Assembly: GCF_900128995.1 (NCBI RefSeq)
Contig: NZ_FQUE01000007.1
Span: 62,001-126,000 of the forward strand
DNA length: 64,000 nt
Direction: 5' to 3'
Source: Loktanella atrilutea
GTDB lineage: Bacteria; Pseudomonadota; Alphaproteobacteria; Rhodobacterales; Rhodobacteraceae
The translations under genes and the position numbers were made by a program. The notes under the pieces are model-generated. The model searched no databases. It saw only the letters and a list, made by a program, of their open reading frames with translations, and was not told where the DNA came from. The first letter of the stretch is position 1. Each line of letters opens with the position of its first letter. Below are positions 26,947 to 36,016 of this stretch, one piece after another.

Positions 26947-28524
26947 ATGGCAAAAATCGCTTTTATTCTCTTGTGCCACAAGGACCCCGAGGCTGTCATC
27001 CAGCAGGCGCGGCAACTGACGGCCGTGGGTGACTGCATCGCGATTCACTTCGACGCGCGTGCCCCGCAAGAGGCCTACGACCTGATCCGGTCCGCCTTGG
27101 CCGACAATCCGAATGTCACCTTTGCGACCCGCCGTATCCGTTGCGGCTGGGGAGAGTGGAGCCTCGTGCAGGCGACGCTTTATGCCGTCGAGGCGGCGGT
27201 GGAGGCGTTTCCGCGGGCGACGCATTTCTACATGGTGTCCGGCGACTGCCTTGCGATCAAGTCGGCCAGTTACGCCCATGATTTCCTTGACCGCCGCGAC
27301 TGCGACTATATCGAAAGCTTCGACTTCTTCGAGAGTGACTGGATCAGGACAGGGTTCAAGGCGGAGCGGCTGATCTATCGCCACTGGTTCAACGAACGTA
27401 CGCAGAAGCGGCGCTTTTACTGGAGCTTCTGGACGCAGCGGCGGTTCGGCCTGACGCGCGAGGTGCCCTCGGACCTGCAGGTCATGATCGGAAGCCAGTG
27501 GTGGTGCCTGCGACGGCGCACGATCGAGGCAATCCTTGATTTCACCCGCGCACGCCACGACGTGATGCGGTTCTTTCGCACGACATGGATTCCGGACGAG
27601 ACCTTCTTCCAGACGCTCGTACGGCACCTGATCCCGAGCCGAGAGATCGAGACGCGGACTTTGACGTTCCTGATGTTCACCGATTACGGGATGCCGGTGA
27701 CTTTCTACAACGACCATTACGACCTTTTGCTTGGGCAGGATGCGCTGTTCGCGCGCAAGATCAGCGCCGAAGCTAAGGATCTCAAGGCGCGACTGGGAGA
27801 GCTCTATGCCTCGGACCGGCGCGACTTCAAGATATCCAACGAGGGTCGCAACCTCTTTACCTTCCTGACCGGGCGCGGCCGGATCGGGCGACGCTTCGCC
27901 CCCCGGTTCTGGGAAGCGGAAAGCACGCTGGGGCGTGAGCGCGAATTGCTGATCGTGGCCTGCAAGAAATGGCACGTCGCGAAGCGGCTGCTGGGATCGA
28001 TCAAGCATCATACCAACATCCCGGCCATCGAATACCTGTTCAACGAGGACAGCACGGAGATGCCCGACCTCGGCGGCATTCAGGCAACGCTCGGCAAGCG
28101 GACGCGGCATCGGCGCGCTCTGATGCGGATGCTTTTCGACTATTATGGGAGTGACCGGCTGATCATCTGCCTCGACACCGCGAACATCGACCTCTTGCAG
28201 GATTTCTGTTCGGACCGGTCGACCACGCGCCTGCTGGAGATCGAATGCAACATGACCGACGCCTATCTGATCGGTCACGCGCGGCGGGTCGGGTTGGCGG
28301 GCGAGGAAACGTCGCCGGAGGGTCTGGGCCAGCTGCTTCCGGCCCTGCGCGCCGACATCCTGTTCGAATCGGACCGGATCAGGGAGGCGGAGTTCCCCAA
28401 TCACCTGCGGCTGCGCGAAAATGCAACGCCGGCAGAGAACGCGCCGGCGCTTGCCACGTTCCTGCAGGTGCCGGACGACACCGCCCGCGCGCTGGCCGAG
28501 ACACCCTACCTTTTCGTTGACTGA
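26947..28524 (+). CDS. Branch-type glycosyltransferase with DUF5928-like C-terminal domain
   Basis: 525 residues. The N-terminal half (about 1-270) resembles core-2/I-branching beta-1,6-N-acetylglucosaminyltransferases (GT14): it starts IAFILLCHKDPEAV and includes IHFDARAP, FYMVSGDCLAIKS, GSQWWCLRRRTIEAIL and WIPDETFFQTLV. The C-terminal half (about 290-525) matches what I know as DUF5928 in Rhodobacterales proteins; it contains ERELLIVACKKWHVAKRL and ends in a hydrophilic helix. It probably adds GlcNAc-like branches to a surface glycan. The HIT gene follows after 11 bases. Confidence 0.8.
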   Translation: MAKIAFILLCHKDPEAVIQQARQLTAVGDCIAIHFDARAPQEAYDLIRSALADNPNVTFATRRIRCGWGEWSLVQATLYAVEAAVEAFPRATHFYMVSGDCLAIKSASYAHDFLDRRDCDYIESFDFFESDWIRTGFKAERLIYRHWFNERTQKRRFYWSFWTQRRFGLTREVPSDLQVMIGSQWWCLRRRTIEAILDFTRARHDVMRFFRTTWIPDETFFQTLVRHLIPSREIETRTLTFLMFTDYGMPVTFYNDHYDLLLGQDALFARKISAEAKDLKARLGELYASDRRDFKISNEGRNLFTFLTGRGRIGRRFAPRFWEAESTLGRERELLIVACKKWHVAKRLLGSIKHHTNIPAIEYLFNEDSTEMPDLGGIQATLGKRTRHRRALMRMLFDYYGSDRLIICLDTANIDLLQDFCSDRSTTRLLEIECNMTDAYLIGHARRVGLAGEETSPEGLGQLLPALRADILFESDRIREAEFPNHLRLRENATPAENAPALATFLQVPDDTARALAETPYLFVD

Positions 28525-28535
28525 GGATTGCCCCG

Positions 28536-28907
28536 ATGACCGACACGACATTTGCCTATGACGACCAGAACATCTTTGCCAGAATCCTGCGTGGCGAGAT
28601 TCCGAACAAGACGGTGTTCGAGAACGACCATGCGCTGGCCTTCGCCGATATTGCGCCGCAGGCGCCGGTCCACGTGCTGGTGATCCCGAAGGGGCCTTAT
28701 GTCAGCCTCGATCACTTCGCGTCCGAGGCCACGCCTGAGGAGCAGGTCGGGTTCTTTCAGGCGGTGGCCGAGGTCTGCCGGCTGTCCGGGGTCGAGGAGG
28801 GTTTCAGGGCGATCGCCAATGCCCGTGCCCACGGTGTGCAGGATGTGCCGCATTTCCATCTGCACATCTTGGGCGGGACGCGGCTGGGCCGGATGCTGCC
28901 GGAGTGA
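28536..28907 (+). CDS. Histidine-triad (HIT) family nucleotide-binding protein
   Basis: A 123-residue HINT-type purine nucleoside phosphoramidase homologue. The catalytic triad motif HFHLHI places His106, His108 and His110 in the canonical H-x-H-x-H spacing, and the N-terminus IFARILRGEIPNKTVFEN is typical of bacterial HinT. ADIAPQAPVHVLVIPK is the beta-strand preceding the nucleotide pocket. It starts 11 bases after the glycosyltransferase gene, so the two are probably co-transcribed, although functional linkage is doubtful. Confidence 0.93.
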   Translation: MTDTTFAYDDQNIFARILRGEIPNKTVFENDHALAFADIAPQAPVHVLVIPKGPYVSLDHFASEATPEEQVGFFQAVAEVCRLSGVEEGFRAIANARAHGVQDVPHFHLHILGGTRLGRMLPE

Positions 28908-28917
28908 CGCCGAGCGA

Positions 28918-28962
28918 CGCTGTTTGCGGCCACGGCCGCGAAGGCGCCCCGCCCGCCGTCCC
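28918..28962 (-). repeat. GC-rich hairpin repeat A (covaries with 61591-61636)
   Basis: The plus-strand sequence has a 6-bp stem GCGGCC / GGCCGC with loop AC, flanked by CGCTGTTT and GAAGGCGCCCCGCCCGCCG TCCC. The copy at 61591 has identical flanks but stem GCGGGC / GCCCGC. Both lie within 10 bases of the 3' end of a minus-strand gene, so it may be a 3'-UTR element. Confidence 0.6.
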
Positions 28963-28970
28963 CTGCGGCG

Positions 28971-29903
28971 TCAGCGTCCGGAGGTGAGTGAGAGAAACAC
29001 GTCCTCCAGGTCCGGCTGTTCGCTCGTCACGTCGCGGATCGTGATGCCGGCATCGCGGACGGCCTGAATGATCTCTCCCGCAGGGGTCTTGCTGGACTGG
29101 TAGGTGAAGGCGAGCGTGCCGTTGTCGCGGCGCTGGCCGGTAATGCCGCCGGGCAGGGGTGGCAGGTTCGGGTGATTGGCGTCCGGCGTGATGACCAGCG
29201 TCTTCTGGTCCAAGGTACCAAGCAGGTTTGCCGTGGTATCGCGCACGATCATCTCGCCGTGGTTGATGATGGCGATCTCGTCGCACATCGCCTCGGCCTC
29301 TTCGAGGTAGTGCGTCGTCAGGATGATCGTCATGCCTGCGTCGTTGAGCTTGCGCACGTTCTGCCACAGCAGGTTGCGCAACTCGATGTCGACGCCGGCG
29401 GTGGGCTCGTCCAGCACGAGAATCTGCGGGCTGTGCACGAGCGCCTTGCCCAGCAACAGGCGGCGGCGCATGCCGCCGGACAGGGACCGGGCGTAGGCAT
29501 CGGCCTTGTCGGCGAGGCCGATGAGGTCGAGGATCTCCTCTGTGCGGCGCTGCGCCTTGGGCACGCCGTAGAGTCCGGCCTGCACGTCGAGCGAACCGCG
29601 CGGGGTGAAGAAGGGGTCGAGGTTGGGTTCCTGCGGCATGATCCCGATGGCAGCCCGGCTTTGCCGCGGGTTCACGTCCTGATCGAAACCCCAGATCCTG
29701 ACCTTGCCGGCGGATTTCACGACGAGCCCGGCCAGCACGTTGATCAGCGTCGACTTGCCGGCCCCGTTCGGCCCTAGCAGCCCGAAGATCGAACCACGCG
29801 GGATCGACAGGTCGATGCCTTTCAAAGCCTCCTTCGCCGGGGAACGGCCGGTCGCGGCGTAGGTCTTCTTCAGGCCCGTGATTTCGATGGCATTGTCGGT
29901 CAT
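28971..29903 (-). CDS. ABC transporter ATP-binding protein (CcmA/NatA type), without adjacent permease
   Basis: A 310-residue ATPase of the exporter type that normally pairs with an ABC-2 membrane protein (YadG/YadH-like). It has Walker A GLLGPNGAGKSTLINVL near 40, signature LSGGMRRRLLLGKAL near 140, Walker B ILVLDEPTAGVD near 160 and the H-loop in LTTHYLEEAEAMCDE. The C-terminal segment (about 235-310) is the regulatory extension of this class. The start at 29903 has a purine-rich GGGGGGAAAGAC just upstream. No permease is encoded next to it in either direction. Confidence 0.88.
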   Translation of the reverse strand: MTDNAIEITGLKKTYAATGRSPAKEALKGIDLSIPRGSIFGLLGPNGAGKSTLINVLAGLVVKSAGKVRIWGFDQDVNPRQSRAAIGIMPQEPNLDPFFTPRGSLDVQAGLYGVPKAQRRTEEILDLIGLADKADAYARSLSGGMRRRLLLGKALVHSPQILVLDEPTAGVDIELRNLLWQNVRKLNDAGMTIILTTHYLEEAEAMCDEIAIINHGEMIVRDTTANLLGTLDQKTLVITPDANHPNLPPLPGGITGQRRDNGTLAFTYQSSKTPAGEIIQAVRDAGITIRDVTSEQPDLEDVFLSLTSGR

Positions 29904-29989
29904 TGGTGTCTTTCCCCCCTGACGGGGCTGGGGTAGTGTCGGGGTCGATCTAAGGCGGGCGTGGCCCGCGACAACTGACAGGCCAGCGC

Positions 29990-30172
29990 ATGACACGTCC
30001 CGCACCGGAAACCAAGATCGTCGACACGTGGAAGGTCGCCTGCGACGGCAGCGGTCCGGGGCTTGGCCACCCGCGCGTCTGGCTGGCCATTCCGCACGAC
30101 CTGGGCTGGGTCGAATGCGGTTATTGCGATGCGAAATACGTGCACCGGGATTTCGAAAGCAAGCCGGACTGA
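29990..30172 (+). CDS. CHCC-type zinc-finger domain protein (NDUFS6-like)
   Basis: A 60-residue protein with the zf-CHCC pattern: Cys18, His27, Cys43 and Cys46, in the context [19 protein letters not shown] and [15 protein letters not shown]. The same small domain is found in the complex I subunit NDUFS6, and free-standing bacterial versions are common in Alphaproteobacteria. It may support assembly or activity of respiratory complex I; that is inference from family. Its TGA overlaps a possible CTG start of the next gene. Confidence 0.82.
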   Translation: MTRPAPETKIVDTWKVACDGSGPGLGHPRVWLAIPHDLGWVECGYCDAKYVHRDFESKPD

Positions 30173-30789
30173 TCCGGCGCGGAGCCATTGTCGCCTTGCT
30201 GGCCGTGCTGCTGTATCTGGCGGCCGGCACGCTGGGCGGCCTGATCCGGACAGGTCAGGTGGCGGACAGCGCCGATGCGGTCGTCCTGCTGCTGCCGAGT
30301 CCGATCCACACGGATATCGTCCTGCCGGTCACGCCTGAGGTCCGCCGCGCCTTTGCCTTTCTTGCGGATGCAGGCCAGCCCATTACCGACCCTGCGACAA
30401 CCTGGATCGTGGTCGGGTGGGGCGCGCATGATTTCTACCAACGGACCCGGACTGCCGGGGACTTGCGGCTGCGGCCCGCGCTGCGTGCGATCATGGGCGA
30501 CAGCGCAGTCATGCGGATCGAGACGGGCGGCGCCGGTTGGGACACGTCGCGCCTGTCACGTGTGTCGCTGACGGCGGCGCAGTTCACACGGCTCGTCACC
30601 GGCATCCGCGCTTCCGTCAGCCGGCCGGTGCCGCTTCCGGGTCCGGGCTTCACCCCTTGGGACGCGTTCTATCCCGCGACAGGCCGCTTCACCCTCTGGC
30701 GGACCTGCAATGTCTGGGTCGGCGACATGCTGCGGCAGGCGGGGGCACGGGTCGGCATCTGGACGCCATTCACATGGACGCTTCCATGA
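30169..30789 (+). CDS. TIGR02117/DUF2459 family protein, non-ATG start
   Basis: About 206 residues. An N-terminal membrane anchor ([16 protein letters not shown]) is followed by a periplasmic domain with [39 protein letters not shown] and [18 protein letters not shown], the conserved His/Asp/Cys positions of the TIGR02117 family. The start is uncertain: no in-frame ATG precedes the domain. Candidates are CTG at 30169, which overlaps the previous stop as CTGA, TTG at 30196 and a far-upstream GTG at 30028. The function of the family is unknown. The family was named from urease-region genes, but none are here. Confidence 0.72.
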   Translation: MIRRGAIVALLAVLLYLAAGTLGGLIRTGQVADSADAVVLLLPSPIHTDIVLPVTPEVRRAFAFLADAGQPITDPATTWIVVGWGAHDFYQRTRTAGDLRLRPALRAIMGDSAVMRIETGGAGWDTSRLSRVSLTAAQFTRLVTGIRASVSRPVPLPGPGFTPWDAFYPATGRFTLWRTCNVWVGDMLRQAGARVGIWTPFTWTLP

Positions 30790-30832
30790 CTTCATGGCAG
30801 AACGACGAAACGCCGCACCGGGAGACGAGCAC

Positions 30833-33643
30833 ATGACGACGCAATTCGGCAAGGGCTGCCACCTGCACCTGATCGACGGATCGGCCTTCATCTTTCGCGC
30901 TTATCACGCGCTGCCCCCGCTGACGCGCGCGTCCGACGGTTTGCCGGTCGGGGCGGTCAGCGGCTTCGTGAACATGCTGCAGCGGTATGTGGAAACGAAC
31001 GCCGGTCCCGATGCGGCGACCCATGTGGCGGTGATTTTCGACAAGGGGTCGCAGACCTTTCGCAACGAGATGTACGACCAGTACAAGGCCAACCGGGAGG
31101 CGATGCCGGAGGATCTGCGCCCGCAGATCCCGCTGACGCGCGACGCCACCCGCGCCTTCAACATCGCCTGCGAGGAACTGGAGGGGTTCGAGGCCGACGA
31201 CATCATCGCCACCCTGTCCCACATGGCCCGCGAAGCTGGTGGCCGCGTCACGATCCTGAGCTCGGACAAGGACCTGATGCAGCTGGTCGGTGACGGGGTC
31301 GAGATGCTGGACCCGATGAAGAACAAGCGCATCGACCGCGACGGCGTGATCGAGAAGTTCGGCGTCGGGCCGGAGCGGGTGGTGGATGTGCAGGCCTTGG
31401 CAGGCGACAGCGTCGACAACGTCCCCGGCGCGCCCGGCATCGGAATCAAGACCGCCGCCTTGTTGATCAACGAGTTCGGCGATCTGGAGAGCCTGCTGGA
31501 CCGGGCGGAGGAGATTAAACAGCCGAAGCGGCGACAAACGCTGATCGAACATCGAGCACAGATCGAACTGTCGAAGCGGCTCGTGCAGCTTGACTGCGAT
31601 ATGACATTGCCTTTCGGCCTCGACGATCTGGAAATCCGCGATCCGGACCCGGAGACCCTGCTGGGTTTTCTGGCCGAGATGGAATTCCGCACGGTCACCA
31701 AGCGGATCGCGGACAGACTCGGTACAGCTGCGCCGGTGATCGAGGCCGCACCCGTGGCCGAGGTGGCGCAGGTCGCGGACAAGCCTTTCGATACCGATGC
31801 CTACGCATGCGTTCGCACGATGGAGGCGCTGCAGGTCTGGATCGATCGGATCGTGGAACGGGGCCACGTCGCCATCGACACCGAGACCACGTCCCTTGAC
31901 GAGATGCGGGCCGAATTGGTCGGAATATCGTTGTGCGTGGAGGCAGGGGAGGCCTGCTACATTCCGCTGGGACACAAGGCGGCGTCGCAGGACGACCTGT
32001 TCGGCTCTGACGCCCGGGCCGAAGGGCAGATGGACATGGCCGCTTGTCTGACCGCTTTGAAACCGGTGCTGGAGGATGAAAGCATCCTCAAGATCGGTCA
32101 GAACATGAAATACGACGCGAAGGTTCTGGCCCTGCTGGACATCAACGTCGCGCCGATAGACGACACCATGCTGTTGTCCTACGCGATGCACGCAGGATTG
32201 CACAATCACGGCATGGACACGTTGTCCGAACGCTACCTCGGTCACACACCGATTCCGATCAAGCCACTGTTGGGATCTGGCAAATCCGCCATCACATTTG
32301 ATCGGGTGCCGATCGACGATGCCGTGCGCTACGCGGCCGAAGATGCGGATATTACCCTCCGCTTGTGGGAAGTGTTGAAGCCGCAACTTCACGTCAAGGG
32401 CGTCACCACTGTCTACGAGACTCTGGAACGTCCGTTGGTGCCGGTGCTTGCGCAAATGGAAATGGCGGGCGTCAAGGTCGACCGCGATACGCTAAGCCGC
32501 ATGTCCAACGCCTTCAGCCAGAAGATGGCGGGGCTGGAGGACGAGATATATGCCCTGTCAGGACGAAAGTTCGCGATCAATTCACCCAAGCAACTGGGCG
32601 AGTTGATGTTCGACGAGATGAACCTGACGATGCCGGACGGCAAGAAGCCGGCAACCGGGAAAAGCGGGGCCTATTCCACAGGGGCGGATATCCTCGAGGA
32701 TCTGGCAACGATCCATGACATGCCGCGCCTGATCCTCGACTGGCGGCAACTGGACAAGCTGAAAAGCACCTATACCGACGCGCTGCAAAAGCACATCAAC
32801 CCGGAGACAGGGCGCGTCCATACCTCCTATTCCATCGCCGGGGCGAATACTGGGCGTCTCGCGTCGACCGATCCGAATCTGCAGAACATCCCGGTCCGGT
32901 CAGAGGAAGGGCGGCGTATCCGCGAGGCCTTCATTGCCGAAGAGGGCAAGGTGCTGGTCAGTCTCGACTACTCCCAGATCGAACTGCGCATCCTCGCCCA
33001 CGTCGCCGGGATTGCGGAGCTTAAACAGGCCTTCCGCGAAGGTGTCGACATCCACGCCCTGACAGCATCAGAGATGTTCAACGTGCCGCTGGAGGAGATG
33101 ACACCGGACATTCGCCGGCAGGCCAAGGCAATCAACTTTGGCGTGATCTACGGGATTTCCGGCTTCGGCCTGGCCCGAAATCTGCGTATTCCGCGCGATC
33201 AGGCTCAGGGCTTCATCGATCGCTATTTCGAACGCTTTCCCGGCATCCGCGCATATATGGACGACACCATCCGTTTTGCAAAGGATCACGGGTACGTCCA
33301 GACGTTGTTCGGGCGCAAGATCAACACGCCCGAGATCAACGCGAAGGGCCCGCAAGCCGGATTCGCCCGCCGCGCGGCGATCAATGCGCCGATCCAAGGG
33401 ACCGCTGCCGATGTTATCCGCCGCGCGATGATCCGCATGCCGGAGGCGATCAAGGGGCAGCCGGCGAAGATGCTGCTTCAGGTTCACGACGAACTGCTGT
33501 TCGAGGTTGAGGACGGCGCGCAGAACAAGCTGATCGATACGGCGCGCGATATTATGGAGAACGCCTCTGATCCTGCGGTCCGGCTCGACGTCAAACTGGC
33601 CGTCGATGCGGGGCAGGGGCCGAACTGGGCCGCTGCCCACTGA
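30833..33643 (+). CDS. polA: DNA polymerase I
   Basis: A 936-residue repair and Okazaki-fragment polymerase with all three activities intact. The 5'-3' exonuclease (about 1-300) starts HLIDGSAFIFRAYHALPPL and includes DDIIATLSHMAREAGG and GIGIKTAALL. The 3'-5' exonuclease (about 340-525) keeps VAIDTETTSLDE (Asp and Glu of Exo I) and the YAAEDADITL tyrosine/aspartate of Exo III. Polymerase motifs are SLDYSQIELRI (A, near 710), INFGVIYGISGFGLA (B, near 770) and QVHDELLFEV (C, near 883). The longer frame upstream overlaps the TIGR02117 gene and is rejected. Confidence 0.97.
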   Translation: MTTQFGKGCHLHLIDGSAFIFRAYHALPPLTRASDGLPVGAVSGFVNMLQRYVETNAGPDAATHVAVIFDKGSQTFRNEMYDQYKANREAMPEDLRPQIPLTRDATRAFNIACEELEGFEADDIIATLSHMAREAGGRVTILSSDKDLMQLVGDGVEMLDPMKNKRIDRDGVIEKFGVGPERVVDVQALAGDSVDNVPGAPGIGIKTAALLINEFGDLESLLDRAEEIKQPKRRQTLIEHRAQIELSKRLVQLDCDMTLPFGLDDLEIRDPDPETLLGFLAEMEFRTVTKRIADRLGTAAPVIEAAPVAEVAQVADKPFDTDAYACVRTMEALQVWIDRIVERGHVAIDTETTSLDEMRAELVGISLCVEAGEACYIPLGHKAASQDDLFGSDARAEGQMDMAACLTALKPVLEDESILKIGQNMKYDAKVLALLDINVAPIDDTMLLSYAMHAGLHNHGMDTLSERYLGHTPIPIKPLLGSGKSAITFDRVPIDDAVRYAAEDADITLRLWEVLKPQLHVKGVTTVYETLERPLVPVLAQMEMAGVKVDRDTLSRMSNAFSQKMAGLEDEIYALSGRKFAINSPKQLGELMFDEMNLTMPDGKKPATGKSGAYSTGADILEDLATIHDMPRLILDWRQLDKLKSTYTDALQKHINPETGRVHTSYSIAGANTGRLASTDPNLQNIPVRSEEGRRIREAFIAEEGKVLVSLDYSQIELRILAHVAGIAELKQAFREGVDIHALTASEMFNVPLEEMTPDIRRQAKAINFGVIYGISGFGLARNLRIPRDQAQGFIDRYFERFPGIRAYMDDTIRFAKDHGYVQTLFGRKINTPEINAKGPQAGFARRAAINAPIQGTAADVIRRAMIRMPEAIKGQPAKMLLQVHDELLFEVEDGAQNKLIDTARDIMENASDPAVRLDVKLAVDAGQGPNWAAAH

Positions 33644-33741
33644 ACGCCACTGCCACCCGGCAGCCGATGGTGAATTGAAATCACGACCGATCACGGCGTC
33701 ATTGGCTTGCGAGCGGCAGCGCAGTTTGCATACTGTGCGGA

Positions 33742-34203
33742 ATGATCACGCAAAAGATGAAATATGCCCTCAAGGCCGTCATGGTCCTTGGCGACGAGGC
33801 TGCGGGGCAGGGGCGGCCCTTGCGGATCGAAGATATTGCCCAGCAATCCGGCGCGCCAAAGCGGTTTCTTGAACACATCATGCTGGATATCAAGAAATCG
33901 GGCTTGGTCGCATCTACTCGTGGCCGGTCCGGCGGCTACGTGCTGATCAAGGATCCTGCTGGCATATCCATTCCGTCTCTGCTTCGGTTGATCGATGGCC
34001 CGATCTCTCCACTGCCATGCCTGTCGCGGGTAGCCTACCGGATCTGCGACGATTGTACCGACGAAGCGACTTGCCGCATCCGCCGCGCCTTTTCCGATGC
34101 CTATTACGGTTATCTGCTGATGTTCGAAGGCATGACCCTTGCGGACCTGATGAAGGGCGAAACGCGAGGCGAAATGTCGTCTGAGGCCATACCCTCGGCC
34201 TGA
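33742..34203 (+). CDS. Rrf2-family transcriptional regulator, probable Fe-S sensor
   Basis: A 153-residue winged-helix repressor. The N-terminal DNA-binding part (KMKYALKAVMVLGDEAA, IAQQSGAPKRFLEHIMLDIK, GRSGGYVLIKDP) is typical. Residues 90-115 hold four cysteines (93, 102, 105, 111) spaced C-x8-C-x2-C-x5-C; IscR, NsrR and RirA bind Fe-S clusters with cysteines in this region. It is therefore likely to sense iron, cluster status or redox. It is a separate unit 98 bases after polA and 197 bases before nhaC, which it may or may not control. Confidence 0.88.
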   Translation: MITQKMKYALKAVMVLGDEAAGQGRPLRIEDIAQQSGAPKRFLEHIMLDIKKSGLVASTRGRSGGYVLIKDPAGISIPSLLRLIDGPISPLPCLSRVAYRICDDCTDEATCRIRRAFSDAYYGYLLMFEGMTLADLMKGETRGEMSSEAIPSA

Positions 34204-34400
34204 CCTGGGCGGCTTCATAGTAAAGCCGGCAGATCGAAAAGCGAGCCGGACGCCTAAACCGACAGATGTGGCACGCAAAAAGATTGCTGCGTATCAGATG
34301 GTTGGCGCAATAATCTTCAACCCAGTCAGGAAATCGGAACTAAATTGCCGATGAGTCCGTTGGCCCGTCAACAAGACGGAACAAAACCGAGGGAACCACA

Positions 34401-35888
34401 ATGTCGCAAAAGAATTTGCCATCGCTGGGACTGGCGCTGTTGCCGGTCGTATTGACGCTGGGGCTACTTGCCCTTCAGCTCTTTTACTACGGCGATTTCA
34501 CCCCTCACATCCCGCTGGCGATCGGCCTTGCCATCACGTCGCTGCTCGGCGTACTGCGCGGGCAGACGTGGGAGGATATCCGCGAAGGCATATTTCACGT
34601 CATCCATGTCTCGATGCCGTCCGTCGCCGTCCTAATCGTGGTCGGCATGATCATCGGCACGTGGATTGCGTCTGGCACCGTTCCGACGCTGATTTACTAC
34701 GGGCTGAACATCCTTAACCCGTCGATCTTCCTCGCTGCCGCGATGATCCTGTGTTCCGTCGTTTCGGTTTCGCTTGGTACGAGTTGGGGGACGGTCGGCA
34801 CTGTCGGCCTTGCACTCATGGGGATAGGTGCAGGCTTCGGTGTGCCGGTCTACTGGACCGCCGGCGCTGTCGTGTCCGGATCATTCTTTGGCGACAAGAT
34901 CTCTCCGCTGTCGGATACCACCAACCTCGCCCCCGCCGTTACAGGCACCAACGTCTTCGACCATATTCAAAACATGCTCGCGACGACGATCCCTGCGATG
35001 TTGATCGCATTGGTAATCTATCTGGTTGCCGAATACATGTTTATCGATACAGGCGAATCCTCCTTTGACGCGATCACGGCAATCACGTCAGAGCTTCAAT
35101 CGCAATTTAACCTCGGGATCGTGCCGTTGCTGCCCGCCGTCGTGGTGGTCGTGCTGGCGCTGACCAAGAATCCACCGCTGCCTTCGCTCTTTGCCGGTGT
35201 ACTGGCCGGCGGTCTTGTTGCGGTCTTCTGGCAGGGCGTGGGAATTCACGACGTCTTTGCCTATGCGCAATCCGGCTACAGCATCGAGACGGGCGTCGGC
35301 GACATCGACAACCTGCTGAACGCCGGTGGCATCCAGTCGATGATGTGGACGATTTCCCTGATCCTCATCGCGCTGGGTTTTGGCGGTGCGCTAGAACGGA
35401 CTGGCTGCCTCGAATCGATCATCCAGTCGATCATTTCCAAGGTCAGCAGTTTCGGCGCGGTCCAGACCTCTGCCATTGCCACGTCCTTTGCGACCAACGT
35501 GGTGGCTGGCGATCCCTACATCAGTATCGCGCTGCCGGGACGGATGTATTCGCCCCTCTACCGCGGCATGGGCTATTCCACGCTGAACCTGTCCCGTGCC
35601 GTCGAAGAGGGTGGCACCATGATGTCGCCTCTGATCCCGTGGAACGCCGGTGGCGCCTTCGTCATCAGCGCGCTTGGTCTGGGGATCATGGATGGCAACC
35701 TGCAGAACCTGCTTTACATACCGCTGGCCTTCGCCTGCTGGACGGCGCCGGTAATCGGCATCTTCTATGCCATCACGGGCCTCTTCTCGCCCAAAGCGAC
35801 GGACGAGGAGCGCCGGAAGTGGGACGCGGACAACGAAGATGTCATGGACATGTCCGATCACGATCTTGGCGAGGCGCAGCCAGCCTGA
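34401..35888 (+). CDS. nhaC: Na+/H+ antiporter NhaC family protein
   Basis: A 495-residue inner-membrane antiporter with about eleven to twelve hydrophobic segments. Typical NhaC motifs are GTSWGTVGTVGLALMGIGAG, SGSFFGDKISPLSDTTNLAP, TNVVAGDPYISIALPGRMY and EEGGTMMSPLIPWNAGGAFV. NhaC proteins exchange Na+ for H+ and can also move malate or lactate together with Na+. A marine-type host with a NhaC antiporter fits a Roseobacter-like organism. The start follows GAGGGAACCACA; two hairpins follow the stop, so it is probably monocistronic. Confidence 0.92.
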   Translation: MSQKNLPSLGLALLPVVLTLGLLALQLFYYGDFTPHIPLAIGLAITSLLGVLRGQTWEDIREGIFHVIHVSMPSVAVLIVVGMIIGTWIASGTVPTLIYYGLNILNPSIFLAAAMILCSVVSVSLGTSWGTVGTVGLALMGIGAGFGVPVYWTAGAVVSGSFFGDKISPLSDTTNLAPAVTGTNVFDHIQNMLATTIPAMLIALVIYLVAEYMFIDTGESSFDAITAITSELQSQFNLGIVPLLPAVVVVVLALTKNPPLPSLFAGVLAGGLVAVFWQGVGIHDVFAYAQSGYSIETGVGDIDNLLNAGGIQSMMWTISLILIALGFGGALERTGCLESIIQSIISKVSSFGAVQTSAIATSFATNVVAGDPYISIALPGRMYSPLYRGMGYSTLNLSRAVEEGGTMMSPLIPWNAGGAFVISALGLGIMDGNLQNLLYIPLAFACWTAPVIGIFYAITGLFSPKATDEERRKWDADNEDVMDMSDHDLGEAQPA

Positions 35889-35913
35889 CGACAGGATCGA
35901 AGACCAGAGCAGG

Positions 35914-35940
35914 GGCCGCGATCGCATGATCGTGGCCTTT
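35914..35940 (+). terminator. Intrinsic terminator after nhaC
   Basis: Stem GGCCGCGATC / GATCGTGGCC with loop GCAT (one G-T pair) at 35914-35937, followed by TTT. It lies 26 bases after the nhaC stop. Confidence 0.65.
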
Positions 35941-35966
35941 CGCCGTTCGCGGCGACGGGAACAAAG

Positions 35967-35987
35967 CCCGCGACGCGCGGGTTTCTT
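35967..35987 (+). terminator. Second hairpin terminator upstream of the PNPOx-fold gene
   Basis: Stem CCCGCG / CGCGGG with loop ACG (35967-35981) is followed by TTTCTT. It is 30 bases downstream of the first terminator and 30 bases in front of the next ATG. Confidence 0.6.
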
Positions 35988-36016
35988 GTGCGACGTATCA
36001 ACGAAGGAAAGAGTAC

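Noticed and set aside
30710-30832. Upstream extension of polA
   Set aside because: It overlaps the TIGR02117 gene out of frame; ATG at 30833 begins the conserved polA N-terminus.
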